Assembly (NCBI GenBank): GCA_910580195.1
Contig: CAJTWA010000004.1
Span: forward strand, 60,267 to 124,266
DNA length: 64,000 nt
Direction of reading: 5' to 3'
From: an uncultured Lachnospiraceae bacterium
GTDB taxonomy: Bacteria; Bacillota; Clostridia; Lachnospirales; Lachnospiraceae
Shown here: piece by piece, positions 33,377 to 42,291 of the stretch
Position numbering within the stretch: position 1 is the first letter of the stretch
Layout: every line of letters begins with the position of its first letter
The notes under the pieces: generated by a model
Told to the model about the DNA's origin: nothing
Databases searched by the model: none
Seen by the model: the letters and a program-made list of their open reading frames with translations, nothing else
Translations under genes and position numbers: made by a program

Positions 33377-36300
33377 TTAAAACAGCAGCCCCTGCTGCAC
33401 AACCTCAATCTGGGCAGCGCTTAGTTCTTCTGGTTCATTTCCCCGCATATGCTCGCCTTTTAAGTACTGCATCCCCTGCCGTATGCTGGCGGCGACAAGG
33501 TTCAGCACATAGATGTTATCGAAGCGGTTATAGATGGATTCCCCGCCTAGGCCTGTCAGGCAGATGAGCTGGGTGTTGGTCTTTTCGGCCATGTCCATCA
33601 AGGGCTTTAGCAGGTGGGAGGCATTGGTCTGGGCAAAGGGGTTGTCCATCAGCAGCACCTTGCCTTCGTTTTTGTCTGCAAAAATGTCGGAATCGTCCCT
33701 GCGCATAAAATACAGCAGGCTTGAGAGGATGACGAAGGCGGACAGGAACCCTTCCCCGCCGGAATTCCTTGCAACCTCCGCCCAAGTGATGGGGTATTCC
33801 CGCTGCTCCTCCACCTTGTAAAGGCGGATCTGCACATTCCCAATGCCTACCACTGTGTCATACAGGTTCTTGGTGGTTATCTGGGTGCCGAAATACTCCC
33901 CGGCATTTTCATTCCGGGCAAAAATTGCAAGGCCTTTTTGGGTCAGGCCGTCGATGAAATCTTCCAGCTTCAGGCGGTAAATGCCTTCGTTTTCTTCCCA
34001 AGGGGGAAGCTGGATTTTCAGCATTTTCACCGGGCGTTCCCGGATGGAGATGGTGGAGTTTTTGTCTATTTTCCCAAGGTTGTTGTGGACCTCCTGCACG
34101 TATTCCTCTAATAGCTCCACGATTTTATTTTTTTCCTTTTCCACAAGGGAAATATCCACTTCCAGTTTTTCCATCAGGCTCTGGTAGGACTGTACCGTGG
34201 TGTCAAGCTGCCGTTTTACCTGCCCGGCGTCCCCGGACAGCTCCAGCATGGCTTCTAAGGGTTTCCGGTAGAAATCCTCTTGGAACTGCTCCATGCGCAC
34301 AATCTGGTTCAGCACACGGGCAAGCCGCTCCTGGGCCTTTTGCCTGCCGTCCCGGTACTGGCCGTAATCCCGGAGCAAAATCCCTTTGAAATTCCGGAGG
34401 CTCTTGCTGTCCATGGCTGCAAAATCCTCTTCCCATCCCACTGGCCCTTCGATGGGCAGTTCACTGTATTCTGCAAGGGCGGCCAGATTTCCGTTATAGC
34501 TGTTTTTGCGGTCCTGCAACAGCCGCCCGGCCTGTTCCAGCTCTTTTTTCTGGTAGTCCAGCTGGGCTTTGCGTTCTTTGAAATCTTCCCTGCGGATTTC
34601 CTCTTTGGGAAGGGGCTGCCCCTGCCCGCACTCCTCGGCCATGCGTTGGATGCAGCCTTCCATTTGCTGCGCCAAGAGGGCGATTTGCTTGTCCTCCCTG
34701 TTCCATTGGCTCTCTTTTATTTTAAGCTCTTCTGCCTTGCCTGATAACTGGCTTTCCTGATGGGCTTCTTCCCGGCGGCTGCAGGGGACGTCCTGCCAGT
34801 CTTTTGGGGAAAGGGAATATTTCCCGGCAAGGTGGCTTAGTTCGCTGTAAGCCTTCTGGTAACGCTTGCTGCTCCTTTGCTCCTGCTCCTCCAAGGACTG
34901 GATTTCTTGGGAAACAGCGGCGGTGATGGCTTTGTAGCGGGCTTCCAGCGCTGATACTTCTTCCGGCCCTAGGGAAACGCCTTCTGGCTGGCCTGTTGCC
35001 TCATAGCTTTGGGGTTGGGATAACTGTTCTGGCTGGCCCGTCCTGGCATAGCTTTGGTATTGCAAAAGCTGCTCTTGCTGCCGTTCTAAGGCCCGCTCTA
35101 AGGCTGCCTGCTGGTTCTTTAACGTCACAAGCCGTTCCTGGAGCTTTCCCTCTTTTTGCTTGGACAGCTTCTTCTGCCCTGCCAGCCGCCCTTCCTCTTT
35201 CCGGCATTTTTCCTGCTGGCGGCAATGCTCTTGGTACTCCTCATAAGCCCCGCACAGTTCCAAGAAATCCTGCCTTTTCTGCGTGAAATATGCAGCCTGT
35301 TTTTCTGCGGCGCGGATTTCTTTTTCCAATGTTAAAACCTGGTCCTGCAAGGTGGAAATCTCTTGGGAGCATGTGCAGATTTCTTTTTCCAAACCCTTGG
35401 TTTTTTCTTCTAAGGCAAGGATCTGCTGCTGGTTTTCTTCATAAATTTCCTTGCGGACCTTTTGGCTCCTTATCTGCTCCTGCCATGCAAAATACGATTC
35501 GTACTCCTGCTTTTTGATGGCGGCAAGCTCCTGCTTTTTCTCAATCTGGCGCTGCTTTTCTGCAATCAGCTGCTTTAATTTTTCCTCATCCAGAAGGTTT
35601 TCATTAAACAGCAGGTAGAACTGGACGTCGGAAAAATCTACCAGTGGGCTGCCCTGCCCTTTTGCCTTCTGCTCCAACTGCCTGCGCAGCAGGATGGGGA
35701 TGGGAAAGCTGGTGGGGATGCTGCCGGAAAGTTTTTTTAACTGTTCTGCCTCCCCATCGGAAAGGATCAGGGCATAGGGCAGGAAAGGATGGCTTTGCAC
35801 CAGTTCCCGGTTCTTTTTCTGGGAATATCCGTTCTTCCTCAGCCATTCCATGCCGTAAACAATATGGATGCCGGCTTTTTCGAATTCCAATTCCAGTTCT
35901 GGGGGCAGTTCTAGGATTTTGCCCTCGGCAAGCTGCTGGTATTCTTTTTGGAGCCCTTGTTCTTCCTGTTCCAAATTCCGGCGGTGGCTTTCTAATTCCA
36001 GAAGTTTGCGCCCTGCAGCCTTAATAATCTTTTCTTCCTCGAATAAAACGGATCCGTCCAGCCCCAGATACGTTAAAATATCCCTGCGCTGCCGAAGTTC
36101 CTGCTGGTACGCTTCTTGTAATTTTTCCTGCTGTTCTTTCCCTGCAATGGCAAATGCCTTTTCTTCATTCTTACGCAGGAGGCTGTGCTCTAAGCTGGCT
36201 TTTTGGCCTTTGGCCTGTTCCAGTTCCCGGCTTTTAGCAGCCTTTTTCCTTATTTCCTCTTCCTGCGCTTTCTGGCAGGCGCTGCCGAAAATTTCCAAGC

Positions 36301-37831
36301 TGCCCGGCTCATATTCCCCAAGGATATTCCGCACAAGCTGCTCTTGGTAACGGATGTTGAACTGGTTCTCCTGCCTGCTGTAGCTGCCGGTTAAAGTTTT
36401 CAGTTCCCCGGCTCTCCTTGCATTTTCCCTAAGCTCCTCTTCCAGCCCTGTGAGCAGCTCCTGTTCCTGCTGGATCTGCCCGCTGGTTTCTTGCTGGGAT
36501 TGCAGGTTTTTGGCAAGGCTTCGCTCTGTTTCGACCAAAGCTGATTGGAAATGGCTGTGCAGCAGCGAGCCAATCTGGTTCCGCTCCGGCCCTAAATCCT
36601 CCGCCCGGCCTTTTGCCACTGCAAGCTGCTGGCGGGCGAAGTCCCATTCGGACTTTTCTTCGTCTGCGGCTTCTTGCTGCCTTGCGCAGAGGAGCTTGTG
36701 CAGGGTGCGGCGGATTTTTTCCATTTCACGCTCCAGCCCTTCTTTTTCCAGCCCTGCCATCTCCCGGTTCCCGGCGTGGAATTTTTTCTTCTCCGCCAAC
36801 TGGTAGTATTCCTCGGACAGCTTTTCATACGTTAGCCGGGAAATTTCCTGCTTTAACTCCTCGGTAAGCCGGTTGTTTTCCTGCTCTTCCTCATCTGCCT
36901 GCTGGCAGAGGGCTTCCAGTTCCTGCCGGAAATTGGCAATCTTATTTTCCTGTGCATGTACGGCGGCTTCGCTTTCTATACAGCGCTGGTTTTGTTCCTC
37001 AATGCGCTTGGCCTCTTCCTGAAATGCACGGATGGCGTCCCGCCGCTTGATTTTGGACTGGTTATCCTTGTACTGGCCTACGTATTTTTCCAAAATGGAC
37101 TGGAATTCCTTCATCCTGTTTTTTTCTTTATTGAGTTTTTGTTCCACGGCGTCCAGAAACCATTTTTCCACCAGCCCTTTTTCGTCCTTGCAGTCGGAAA
37201 ATAAATCGGACAGGCCGGATTCTTTCAGGTTTACTTTCTTGATAATGGTTTCCCATTCCTTGTAATTAATCTGGTACTCTGCCAGCTTTTCAAAATACTG
37301 CCGGGACTGGGCGCTGTTATTCATGTCAAAGCTGAAAAATTTCAAGGCGTGGTCTTTTTTATAGCTTTCAAATAGCTGGCGGCAGGCGGCAAAATTTTTC
37401 AGGGTAATCTGTTTTTTCCCTTTTTCCACCACAGGGAGATGGTGGATGTCCTGCAAGCATGGCTCCCTGTATTCGCTGATGAAATTTACCATCTCTAGGC
37501 CTTCCCCGCTGCCTTCCTCCCCTTCTTGGGCCTTGCGTACCATCATCCCGGCCAGCACGTAGCCAGCCCCTTGGTCCAGCGCCCATTCCACAAGGATGAA
37601 GGAGGGCTTATTGGTGGTAAAATAGCTTTCGAAAGGGCGTTCCTTGGCGTCCCGGTAACGCTTGTGGACGAATGGGGCCGTCATCATCTGCACCAGCACG
37701 GATTTCCCGCCCCCGTTGCGCAAGGACAGCAGGGTGCTCTGCCCGTTGAAATGGAAGGTTTCGTCGCTGATGCGGATATTGTTATTGTTGTAATTGACAT
37801 TTATCAGCCTTACTGCATTGATTTTACTCAT
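33377..37831 (-). CDS. jetC: Wadjet JetC: SMC/MukB-like ATPase
   Basis: A 1484-residue SMC-type protein. The N-terminal Walker A is LLSLRNGGGKSVLVQ. A very long Gln/Glu-rich coiled coil runs from about residue 240 to 1230, interrupted by a hinge-like segment near residues 640-760. The C-terminal head holds the signature ARNSGGEGFLSAF and Walker B VLLMDNPFAQT. With JetA and JetB it would form a MukBEF-like loop extruder that finds small circular DNA for JetD to cleave. The ATG at 37831 overlaps jetB by eight bases. A 15-residue in-frame duplication (QLLQYQSYARTGQPE/QLSQPQSYEATGQPE) lies in the second coiled-coil arm. Confidence 0.92.
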   Translation of the reverse strand: MSKINAVRLINVNYNNNNIRISDETFHFNGQSTLLSLRNGGGKSVLVQMMTAPFVHKRYRDAKERPFESYFTTNKPSFILVEWALDQGAGYVLAGMMVRKAQEGEEGSGEGLEMVNFISEYREPCLQDIHHLPVVEKGKKQITLKNFAACRQLFESYKKDHALKFFSFDMNNSAQSRQYFEKLAEYQINYKEWETIIKKVNLKESGLSDLFSDCKDEKGLVEKWFLDAVEQKLNKEKNRMKEFQSILEKYVGQYKDNQSKIKRRDAIRAFQEEAKRIEEQNQRCIESEAAVHAQENKIANFRQELEALCQQADEEEQENNRLTEELKQEISRLTYEKLSEEYYQLAEKKKFHAGNREMAGLEKEGLEREMEKIRRTLHKLLCARQQEAADEEKSEWDFARQQLAVAKGRAEDLGPERNQIGSLLHSHFQSALVETERSLAKNLQSQQETSGQIQQEQELLTGLEEELRENARRAGELKTLTGSYSRQENQFNIRYQEQLVRNILGEYEPGSLEIFGSACQKAQEEEIRKKAAKSRELEQAKGQKASLEHSLLRKNEEKAFAIAGKEQQEKLQEAYQQELRQRRDILTYLGLDGSVLFEEEKIIKAAGRKLLELESHRRNLEQEEQGLQKEYQQLAEGKILELPPELELEFEKAGIHIVYGMEWLRKNGYSQKKNRELVQSHPFLPYALILSDGEAEQLKKLSGSIPTSFPIPILLRRQLEQKAKGQGSPLVDFSDVQFYLLFNENLLDEEKLKQLIAEKQRQIEKKQELAAIKKQEYESYFAWQEQIRSQKVRKEIYEENQQQILALEEKTKGLEKEICTCSQEISTLQDQVLTLEKEIRAAEKQAAYFTQKRQDFLELCGAYEEYQEHCRQQEKCRKEEGRLAGQKKLSKQKEGKLQERLVTLKNQQAALERALERQQEQLLQYQSYARTGQPEQLSQPQSYEATGQPEGVSLGPEEVSALEARYKAITAAVSQEIQSLEEQEQRSSKRYQKAYSELSHLAGKYSLSPKDWQDVPCSRREEAHQESQLSGKAEELKIKESQWNREDKQIALLAQQMEGCIQRMAEECGQGQPLPKEEIRREDFKERKAQLDYQKKELEQAGRLLQDRKNSYNGNLAALAEYSELPIEGPVGWEEDFAAMDSKSLRNFKGILLRDYGQYRDGRQKAQERLARVLNQIVRMEQFQEDFYRKPLEAMLELSGDAGQVKRQLDTTVQSYQSLMEKLEVDISLVEKEKNKIVELLEEYVQEVHNNLGKIDKNSTISIRERPVKMLKIQLPPWEENEGIYRLKLEDFIDGLTQKGLAIFARNENAGEYFGTQITTKNLYDTVVGIGNVQIRLYKVEEQREYPITWAEVARNSGGEGFLSAFVILSSLLYFMRRDDSDIFADKNEGKVLLMDNPFAQTNASHLLKPLMDMAEKTNTQLICLTGLGGESIYNRFDNIYVLNLVAASIRQGMQYLKGEHMRGNEPEELSAAQIEVVQQGLLF
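34982..35071. repeat. In-frame 45-bp duplication within jetC
   Basis: Units starting at 34982 and 35027 both begin TTCTGGCTGGCC and contain CATAGCTTTGG, giving two 15-residue copies in the coiled coil. Confidence 0.8.
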
Positions 37832-38537
37832 GGCGTTCTCCTAATACCTTCAGGATTCTCTGGTAATTGTTCTGGTTCAAAAGGTTCCAGTCCATAAAGC
37901 TGTCCAGTTTCCTTGTGGTTTTTATCATTTCGTCCTGCTCCACATATTCAATCAGGCCTTGCTTCTGCAAAAACATCAGGATATGGTAGAGGAAGCCTTC
38001 CTTGGTGGTTTTTGCCCGGGTGGATTTCTCGTCTGACTTTAAGGCCTCGTAGGCCTCCATCATATTGGAAAATGCAATGCCTGCGCGTTCTTCCTCTTCT
38101 GGGGAGACATTTTGGGCGCCTTCCTTAAGCCGCTTGGAAATGCAGTTCTGCAGTTCCCCTGCCCGCATGTATTCCCGGGATTTGCTGCTGCTCCCTTGGC
38201 CGTCGTAAAATTCCACTAAAAGCGTCAGGATGGCAAATTGGGAGAGATAATAGTCTTTGTCGGTGCCTGTGGATTTGCACAGGATGGATTTGAGCTGGGG
38301 CTTGGAATAGCCTAGGAAGTGGTTATCTTCCTTTGGGATGAGGTAGATGACGTTCCCATAGCGTTCGATGTTGCATAAGGCAATTTCCCCTTGGGATTTT
38401 ACAAGGGCTTGGACGGATTCCTGTTCGGTGTAGGCGCGGTAGAGGGAAGGGGCTTGTTCTTCCTGTAATTCGTGGTGTTCTAACAGGTAGTAGAAGATGG
38501 CTTGGCTTTGGCGGATTTCTTCGGTTTCGTAAGACAT
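37824..38537 (-). CDS. jetB: Wadjet JetB: MukE-like winged-helix subunit
   Basis: A 237-residue soluble protein by position and size the MukE-like kleisin partner of Wadjet (DUF6063-like by memory). It contains YLIPKEDNHFLGYSKPQLKS and a C-terminal GFLYHILMFLQKQGLIEYVEQDEMI winged-helix-like stretch. The frame opens 15 codons upstream, but the ATG at 38537 has AAAGGAG upstream and starts MSYETEEIRQSQAIFYYLLE. It overlaps jetC by eight bases and is separated from jetA by a dispersed repeat. Confidence 0.82.
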   Translation of the reverse strand: MSYETEEIRQSQAIFYYLLEHHELQEEQAPSLYRAYTEQESVQALVKSQGEIALCNIERYGNVIYLIPKEDNHFLGYSKPQLKSILCKSTGTDKDYYLSQFAILTLLVEFYDGQGSSSKSREYMRAGELQNCISKRLKEGAQNVSPEEEERAGIAFSNMMEAYEALKSDEKSTRAKTTKEGFLYHILMFLQKQGLIEYVEQDEMIKTTRKLDSFMDWNLLNQNNYQRILKVLGERHE

Positions 38538-38577
38538 GGTGCAAGGTTCTCCTTTGTGGATTGTTATTTTTCTGGAT

Positions 38578-38694
38578 GGCAAGCGCAGCTTTTGTTCCGC
38601 GCGCGAAGCTGCGCAGGGTCTGCCCCAGCGAAGCGAGGGTATCGCTGCCCAAAAGGCCTTTCTTCCATAGGGCGCATTTTCCTAATGAAAGAAA
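38578..38694. repeat. Dispersed ~115-bp repeat, copy 2, between jetA and jetB
   Basis: Nearly identical to 14508-14621 in the same orientation. It fills the only sizeable gap in the Wadjet operon. The GCGCAGCTT/AAGCTGCGC stem could act as an RNA hairpin between the jetA stop and the jetB ribosome site. Confidence 0.78.
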
Positions 38695-38698
38695 AATA

Positions 38699-40312
38699 TT
38701 ATTCTTCTTTTATGACTTGGAACAAAACGTTGGAACAGCGGATGGCCCTGAGGTTTCCGGTTTCGTCGGGGATATTTTGGAAGGTGACTGCCGTACTGCC
38801 TTCCAAGCGGCGGGTGCAAATTTGCGTGATGGTTAGGAATTCACGGCAGTTCCCGGTCAGGTGGAGGAGAACTAAGTTGAGCTGGAATTCCCCGGACGGT
38901 TCTTGGATGTACTCGCTTTGTTCCTTCCGTAGGGCTGGGATGCTGATTTCTTTGTTACGCAGGAGTTCTACCATGATTTCCTTGAAAATCTCTACGTTCG
39001 GGATTAAGGTTTCTAGGTCTTTTCCCTTGGCCTTCGCGGAGAGCTCTGCTAGGGAAATCTCTCCGCTTTGGGAGGCTTGGCGCAGGAGGAAGGCTAGGCT
39101 CTGTTCGTAGCGGCGCAGCTTTTCCCTCCGGAGGATCTCTTGTTCCTGCTCCCATGCGCTGGCGTCAAAATCTAGGGTTTCGGCTGTGTCTGTTTCCTTT
39201 TTCCCGCGGATGGGCCGCTGCAGCTGGAAAGCGCGGTTTAAGTTGTAGGATTTCCCAATTTCTTGGCAGAACAGGGGGCGCAGGAAATATTCCAGATTTT
39301 CTAGGGCTTCCGGGCGGCTTAAAATTTTATCGTAGAGCTCCGTGCGCAGGGGGAACCGCTGGATGAATGACATTTGGGACAAGGTTTCCAGTTCCTTGGT
39401 GTACAGGGATTTTAAGTCAAAATGGCTGCTTAAAATTTTCTGGTGCTCGTCTATGGTACGGTTTAAGTACTGTTCGATTTCTTTTAGGTTATTTAAATTT
39501 TCCTCTTCCTTTTCGGTGAGCCTGCGGACGTTGATGTTAGATTCTTCCAGCGCCTTGGCGCGGCTTTTTACCAGCTCCCGGTAATTTTGGAATTTCCGCT
39601 TGGTGTCGCTGATGGTTTCCAAATTTTCATTTGAAATTTCCTGATAATCCTTGACGGAATAATTGAGGGCGTTCCGGCGGATTTTTCCCATGGCCTCCTG
39701 AATCTTCTGGAACTGGATGCGCAGCAGGTTAAACACATTTTTGATTTCATCCACGGCTTTGTCGTAGCTTTGTTTTTCCAAGTGCATCTGGAAAATCATT
39801 TCGTGGATGGTCAGTTTCATGTTATTTTCAATTTCCAGCGTGGATAAAAGGAGGCTGTAGCCGTCGTCCGTCAGATAATAAGAAGTGCGCTTCACATCCT
39901 GCTCGCTGTATACCACCCGGTTTGCCACATAGCTGATGTTCATTTCCTGATAGGCCTTCTGCTCAAAATGAAAGCCGGAAAAATGCATCACCTTCCCCTC
40001 GTTGGAAAGGACGACGTTGACAATAAAATCCCCCAGCCCGCGGCAGTCCTCAAAGTCCATGGGCTTCTGGAAATACTGCATGTTGACGGCGTCGATGTAG
40101 GCGCCGATATCGTCCATGGTGCAGCGTTCTTCTTTTAGGGACTGTTCCATGATATAGAGGAGCAGGGCAAAAATCATGTTGAACTGCTCGTCCATAGTGC
40201 AAAACCCGTATTTCTTCCATGTGGCTTTCTGGATGCTGTTTTGGATTAGGACGGCGTATAGGCCGACATTTTTCATCCTGCGGGGGAAATGCTTTAAAAA
40301 TTCAAATTGCAT
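38699..40312 (-). CDS. jetA: Wadjet JetA: kleisin (MukF-like) subunit
   Basis: A 537-residue protein. The N-terminal half is a helical/winged-helix region (MQFEFLKHFPRRMKNVGLYAVLIQNSIQKAT), the middle (residues 190-330) is coiled coil (RRLTEKEEENLNNLKEIEQYLNR), and the end is a helical domain. This matches the JetA/DUF5716-type family recalled for non-type-I Wadjet. A much longer open frame runs upstream to 40711, but the ATG at 40312 has AGAGGAG five bases ahead and the upstream part is non-coding in character. It bridges the JetC heads in the model of this complex. Confidence 0.85.
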   Translation of the reverse strand: MQFEFLKHFPRRMKNVGLYAVLIQNSIQKATWKKYGFCTMDEQFNMIFALLLYIMEQSLKEERCTMDDIGAYIDAVNMQYFQKPMDFEDCRGLGDFIVNVVLSNEGKVMHFSGFHFEQKAYQEMNISYVANRVVYSEQDVKRTSYYLTDDGYSLLLSTLEIENNMKLTIHEMIFQMHLEKQSYDKAVDEIKNVFNLLRIQFQKIQEAMGKIRRNALNYSVKDYQEISNENLETISDTKRKFQNYRELVKSRAKALEESNINVRRLTEKEEENLNNLKEIEQYLNRTIDEHQKILSSHFDLKSLYTKELETLSQMSFIQRFPLRTELYDKILSRPEALENLEYFLRPLFCQEIGKSYNLNRAFQLQRPIRGKKETDTAETLDFDASAWEQEQEILRREKLRRYEQSLAFLLRQASQSGEISLAELSAKAKGKDLETLIPNVEIFKEIMVELLRNKEISIPALRKEQSEYIQEPSGEFQLNLVLLHLTGNCREFLTITQICTRRLEGSTAVTFQNIPDETGNLRAIRCSNVLFQVIKEE

Positions 40313-40476
40313 AGGCGCTCCTCTTTCACAATGCTTATATGTAACACTAGACTTCCTATGAAAGGCAATGGAATATGGCTTACCCGGCTGCTGCACAGCC
40401 GGAACTTTATACCGTTTGGATACTAGTGTGCTGTCTGGATTATATTTAGGCAAACTCACTTGTCTATCTGCCCATC

Positions 40477-41472
40477 TTATCTTTCCAGCATAAAATCCCG
40501 GATATTTAAAATCTCTTGGGGGATGTACTGGCCTTTTGCCAGAATTTCCTGCATCTGTTCTGTAGTTTCCTTGGAAAAATAGGTGAAAAATGCACCGCTT
40601 AGATGCTGGTTCTGGGACTCCTTGGCATCTGGAAGGTTTGCTGCTTTTTCTGCTTTCGCAAGCATTGCCTGATAGGCTGCTGCAAAGGGGGCAATCTTGC
40701 CATAGGGCCAAGGCTGGGCGGCAAGGCTTTCATAAATGATGATTCCCTCGTAATCCAAATCGCCGAAATAAAAAAAACGGTTCCCTTCTTTTTCCATATA
40801 GGGCTCTGCAGACAGGCTAAAATCCCGGAATGATTTTACAATCCGTTTCCCTGCACCGTAAATCAGGGTCCCGGTTTCCATCCCAAAGATATGGGCGCCG
40901 CCTTCCAGAAGGAACTTGCGCATACTGAAAAAAGTGTCTTTATTTTCCAGGATTAACAAATTCTGCGGTGTGTCCCTTGTATTGGAATAATAGGCGAATG
41001 GCTCGGCTGTTTCATACATATGAAAGAAATCTGGCTCCAGGCCGCACCGCTTTAAAATTTTAGGGCCTTGCTCCCTTGTGAGGAATTTCTCACGGTTCCA
41101 GATTTCAAAGCTGCGTTCGTTGACAGAAACCGGCTGCTCCAGCAGATGCCTGTTTTCTTTCAGGTAAGTATTCAGCATCTGCACCCATGGCCGGTCTTTT
41201 TTGTATTCTTCCAGATGGGAGAGGTAATAGCTGACAGAAATGGATGTTTCTAAGCGGAATTTCAATTCCTCTTCCAGTTCTGTGAGGCTTTTGCCTTCCT
41301 CATTTACCTGCCAATAGGAAAGGCATAAGGCTGGCTTCTTGCCGTTTGTCCCGGCACTTTTTACTGGTTTTAATTTCCCTTGTCCCAATAAACCCATCAC
41401 ATAGGCGTACTGCTGCTGGTATGGGGCATTGGGATGTTTTTCCAGCAATTCCTCCAAGGAAATGCGTTTCAT
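40477..41472 (-). CDS. jetD: Wadjet JetD: TOPRIM-type nuclease subunit
   Basis: A 331-residue protein of the DUF2220 type. LLILENKDTFFSMRK supplies the acidic E-x-K/D cluster and FFYFGDLDYEGIIIYESLA the TOPRIM DxD pair with following Gly. JetD is the nuclease that cleaves plasmid DNA after the SMC complex stalls on it. The ATG at 41472 is preceded by GGAGG and lies 12 bases after the stop of a small reading frame. The order jetD-jetA-jetB-jetC differs from the type I order jetABCD and fits the type II or III layout. Confidence 0.88.
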   Translation of the reverse strand: MKRISLEELLEKHPNAPYQQQYAYVMGLLGQGKLKPVKSAGTNGKKPALCLSYWQVNEEGKSLTELEEELKFRLETSISVSYYLSHLEEYKKDRPWVQMLNTYLKENRHLLEQPVSVNERSFEIWNREKFLTREQGPKILKRCGLEPDFFHMYETAEPFAYYSNTRDTPQNLLILENKDTFFSMRKFLLEGGAHIFGMETGTLIYGAGKRIVKSFRDFSLSAEPYMEKEGNRFFYFGDLDYEGIIIYESLAAQPWPYGKIAPFAAAYQAMLAKAEKAANLPDAKESQNQHLSGAFFTYFSKETTEQMQEILAKGQYIPQEILNIRDFMLER

Positions 41473-41484
41473 AGGATGCCTCCG

Positions 41485-41832
41485 TTATACCGGCTGTTTT
41501 GCAAACATGCTGAAATACTCCTGTGCCTTTTGCAAGGGGATATTTAACCTGTCCTGCAGCCGCCCTAAAATTTCATCTTCCGAAAGGCCGAGCTCAAACC
41601 CTGCCTCTATGATGCCTTCTGCACGGCCCTCTGCACGGCCTTCCGCACGGCCTTCTGCACGGCCCTCTGCCCATGTTTCTTCAAATACTGCCCACATACC
41701 TGTTTCTCCTCCCTCGCTGAACTCATTGTAATCTATGTTGCAGTTGGCTGTACCTGCCACTGTCATAACTACGGATTTCTCTACCTTATGTTCTTTTGCA
41801 TATGCTATCGCTTTCTTCTTTGATTCGCCCAA
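41485..41832 (-). pseudogene. C-terminal remnant of a nuclease/transposase-like (Rpn/PDDEXK) gene
   Basis: A 115-residue frame beginning with TTG and lacking an obvious N-terminal catalytic domain. It ends like the C-terminal tails of Rpn/PD-(D/E)XK transposase-type proteins: AEGRAEGRAEGRAEGRAEG (12-bp coding repeat, about 41612-41671) followed by FELGLSEDEILGRLQDRLNIPLQKAQEYF. The frame continues upstream in part without a good start, and an ATG frame at 41974 with an unrelated phase (MPKKQKRKNGLKFHN) overlaps it, suggesting frameshift and deletion. It lies 12 bases before jetD and may share its transcript. I see nothing else in the gap 41833-42291 apart from AT-rich DNA. Confidence 0.55.
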
Positions 41833-42291
41833 AGGGCTATCCTGGACTGCCTGTGCATTGGGAAAAAACAGGTTCGCTGTAGCATTTAGAAAAATCCACG
41901 TTGTTGGTATTATGGAATTTCAGGCCATTCTTCCTTTTTTGTTTCTTCGGCATAATTCCATCTTTTTCTGCCCCTAGTATACTATGAAAGATTGAAATTT
42001 TCAAGGAAAATCCCTGCTCCCAATTCCATGGGTTACCATCAATCAAATAAAGGCTAAAAATTTTTTATACCATTTTAGGTTTATTTTTTCTTTATAAATT
42101 GTATCAAATCACGGTTATCGTTTGAAATCCATAACATAGATTATGCAAATTAGCGCAAGTTAAATTTACAAAGAAATCGTCCCAAAAGTTATAACATACA
42201 GGGCAAATGGCTAAATATCCTCCAAAAATAGCTGAATTCCTTCATTTCCCCTGTAATCATTCCTTATCTTTGCAAGTTAATGCAAGTGGAC

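Noticed and set aside
40313..40711. N-terminal extension of JetA to 40711
   Set aside because: The upstream codons show no protein-like pattern, and the ATG at 40312 has a good ribosome site; the extension was dropped.
41837..41974. Frame MPKKQKRKNGLKFHN as a separate small gene before the Rpn-like remnant
   Set aside because: It ends after 45 codons or fewer, is out of phase with the remnant and has no family match; treated as part of the decayed region.
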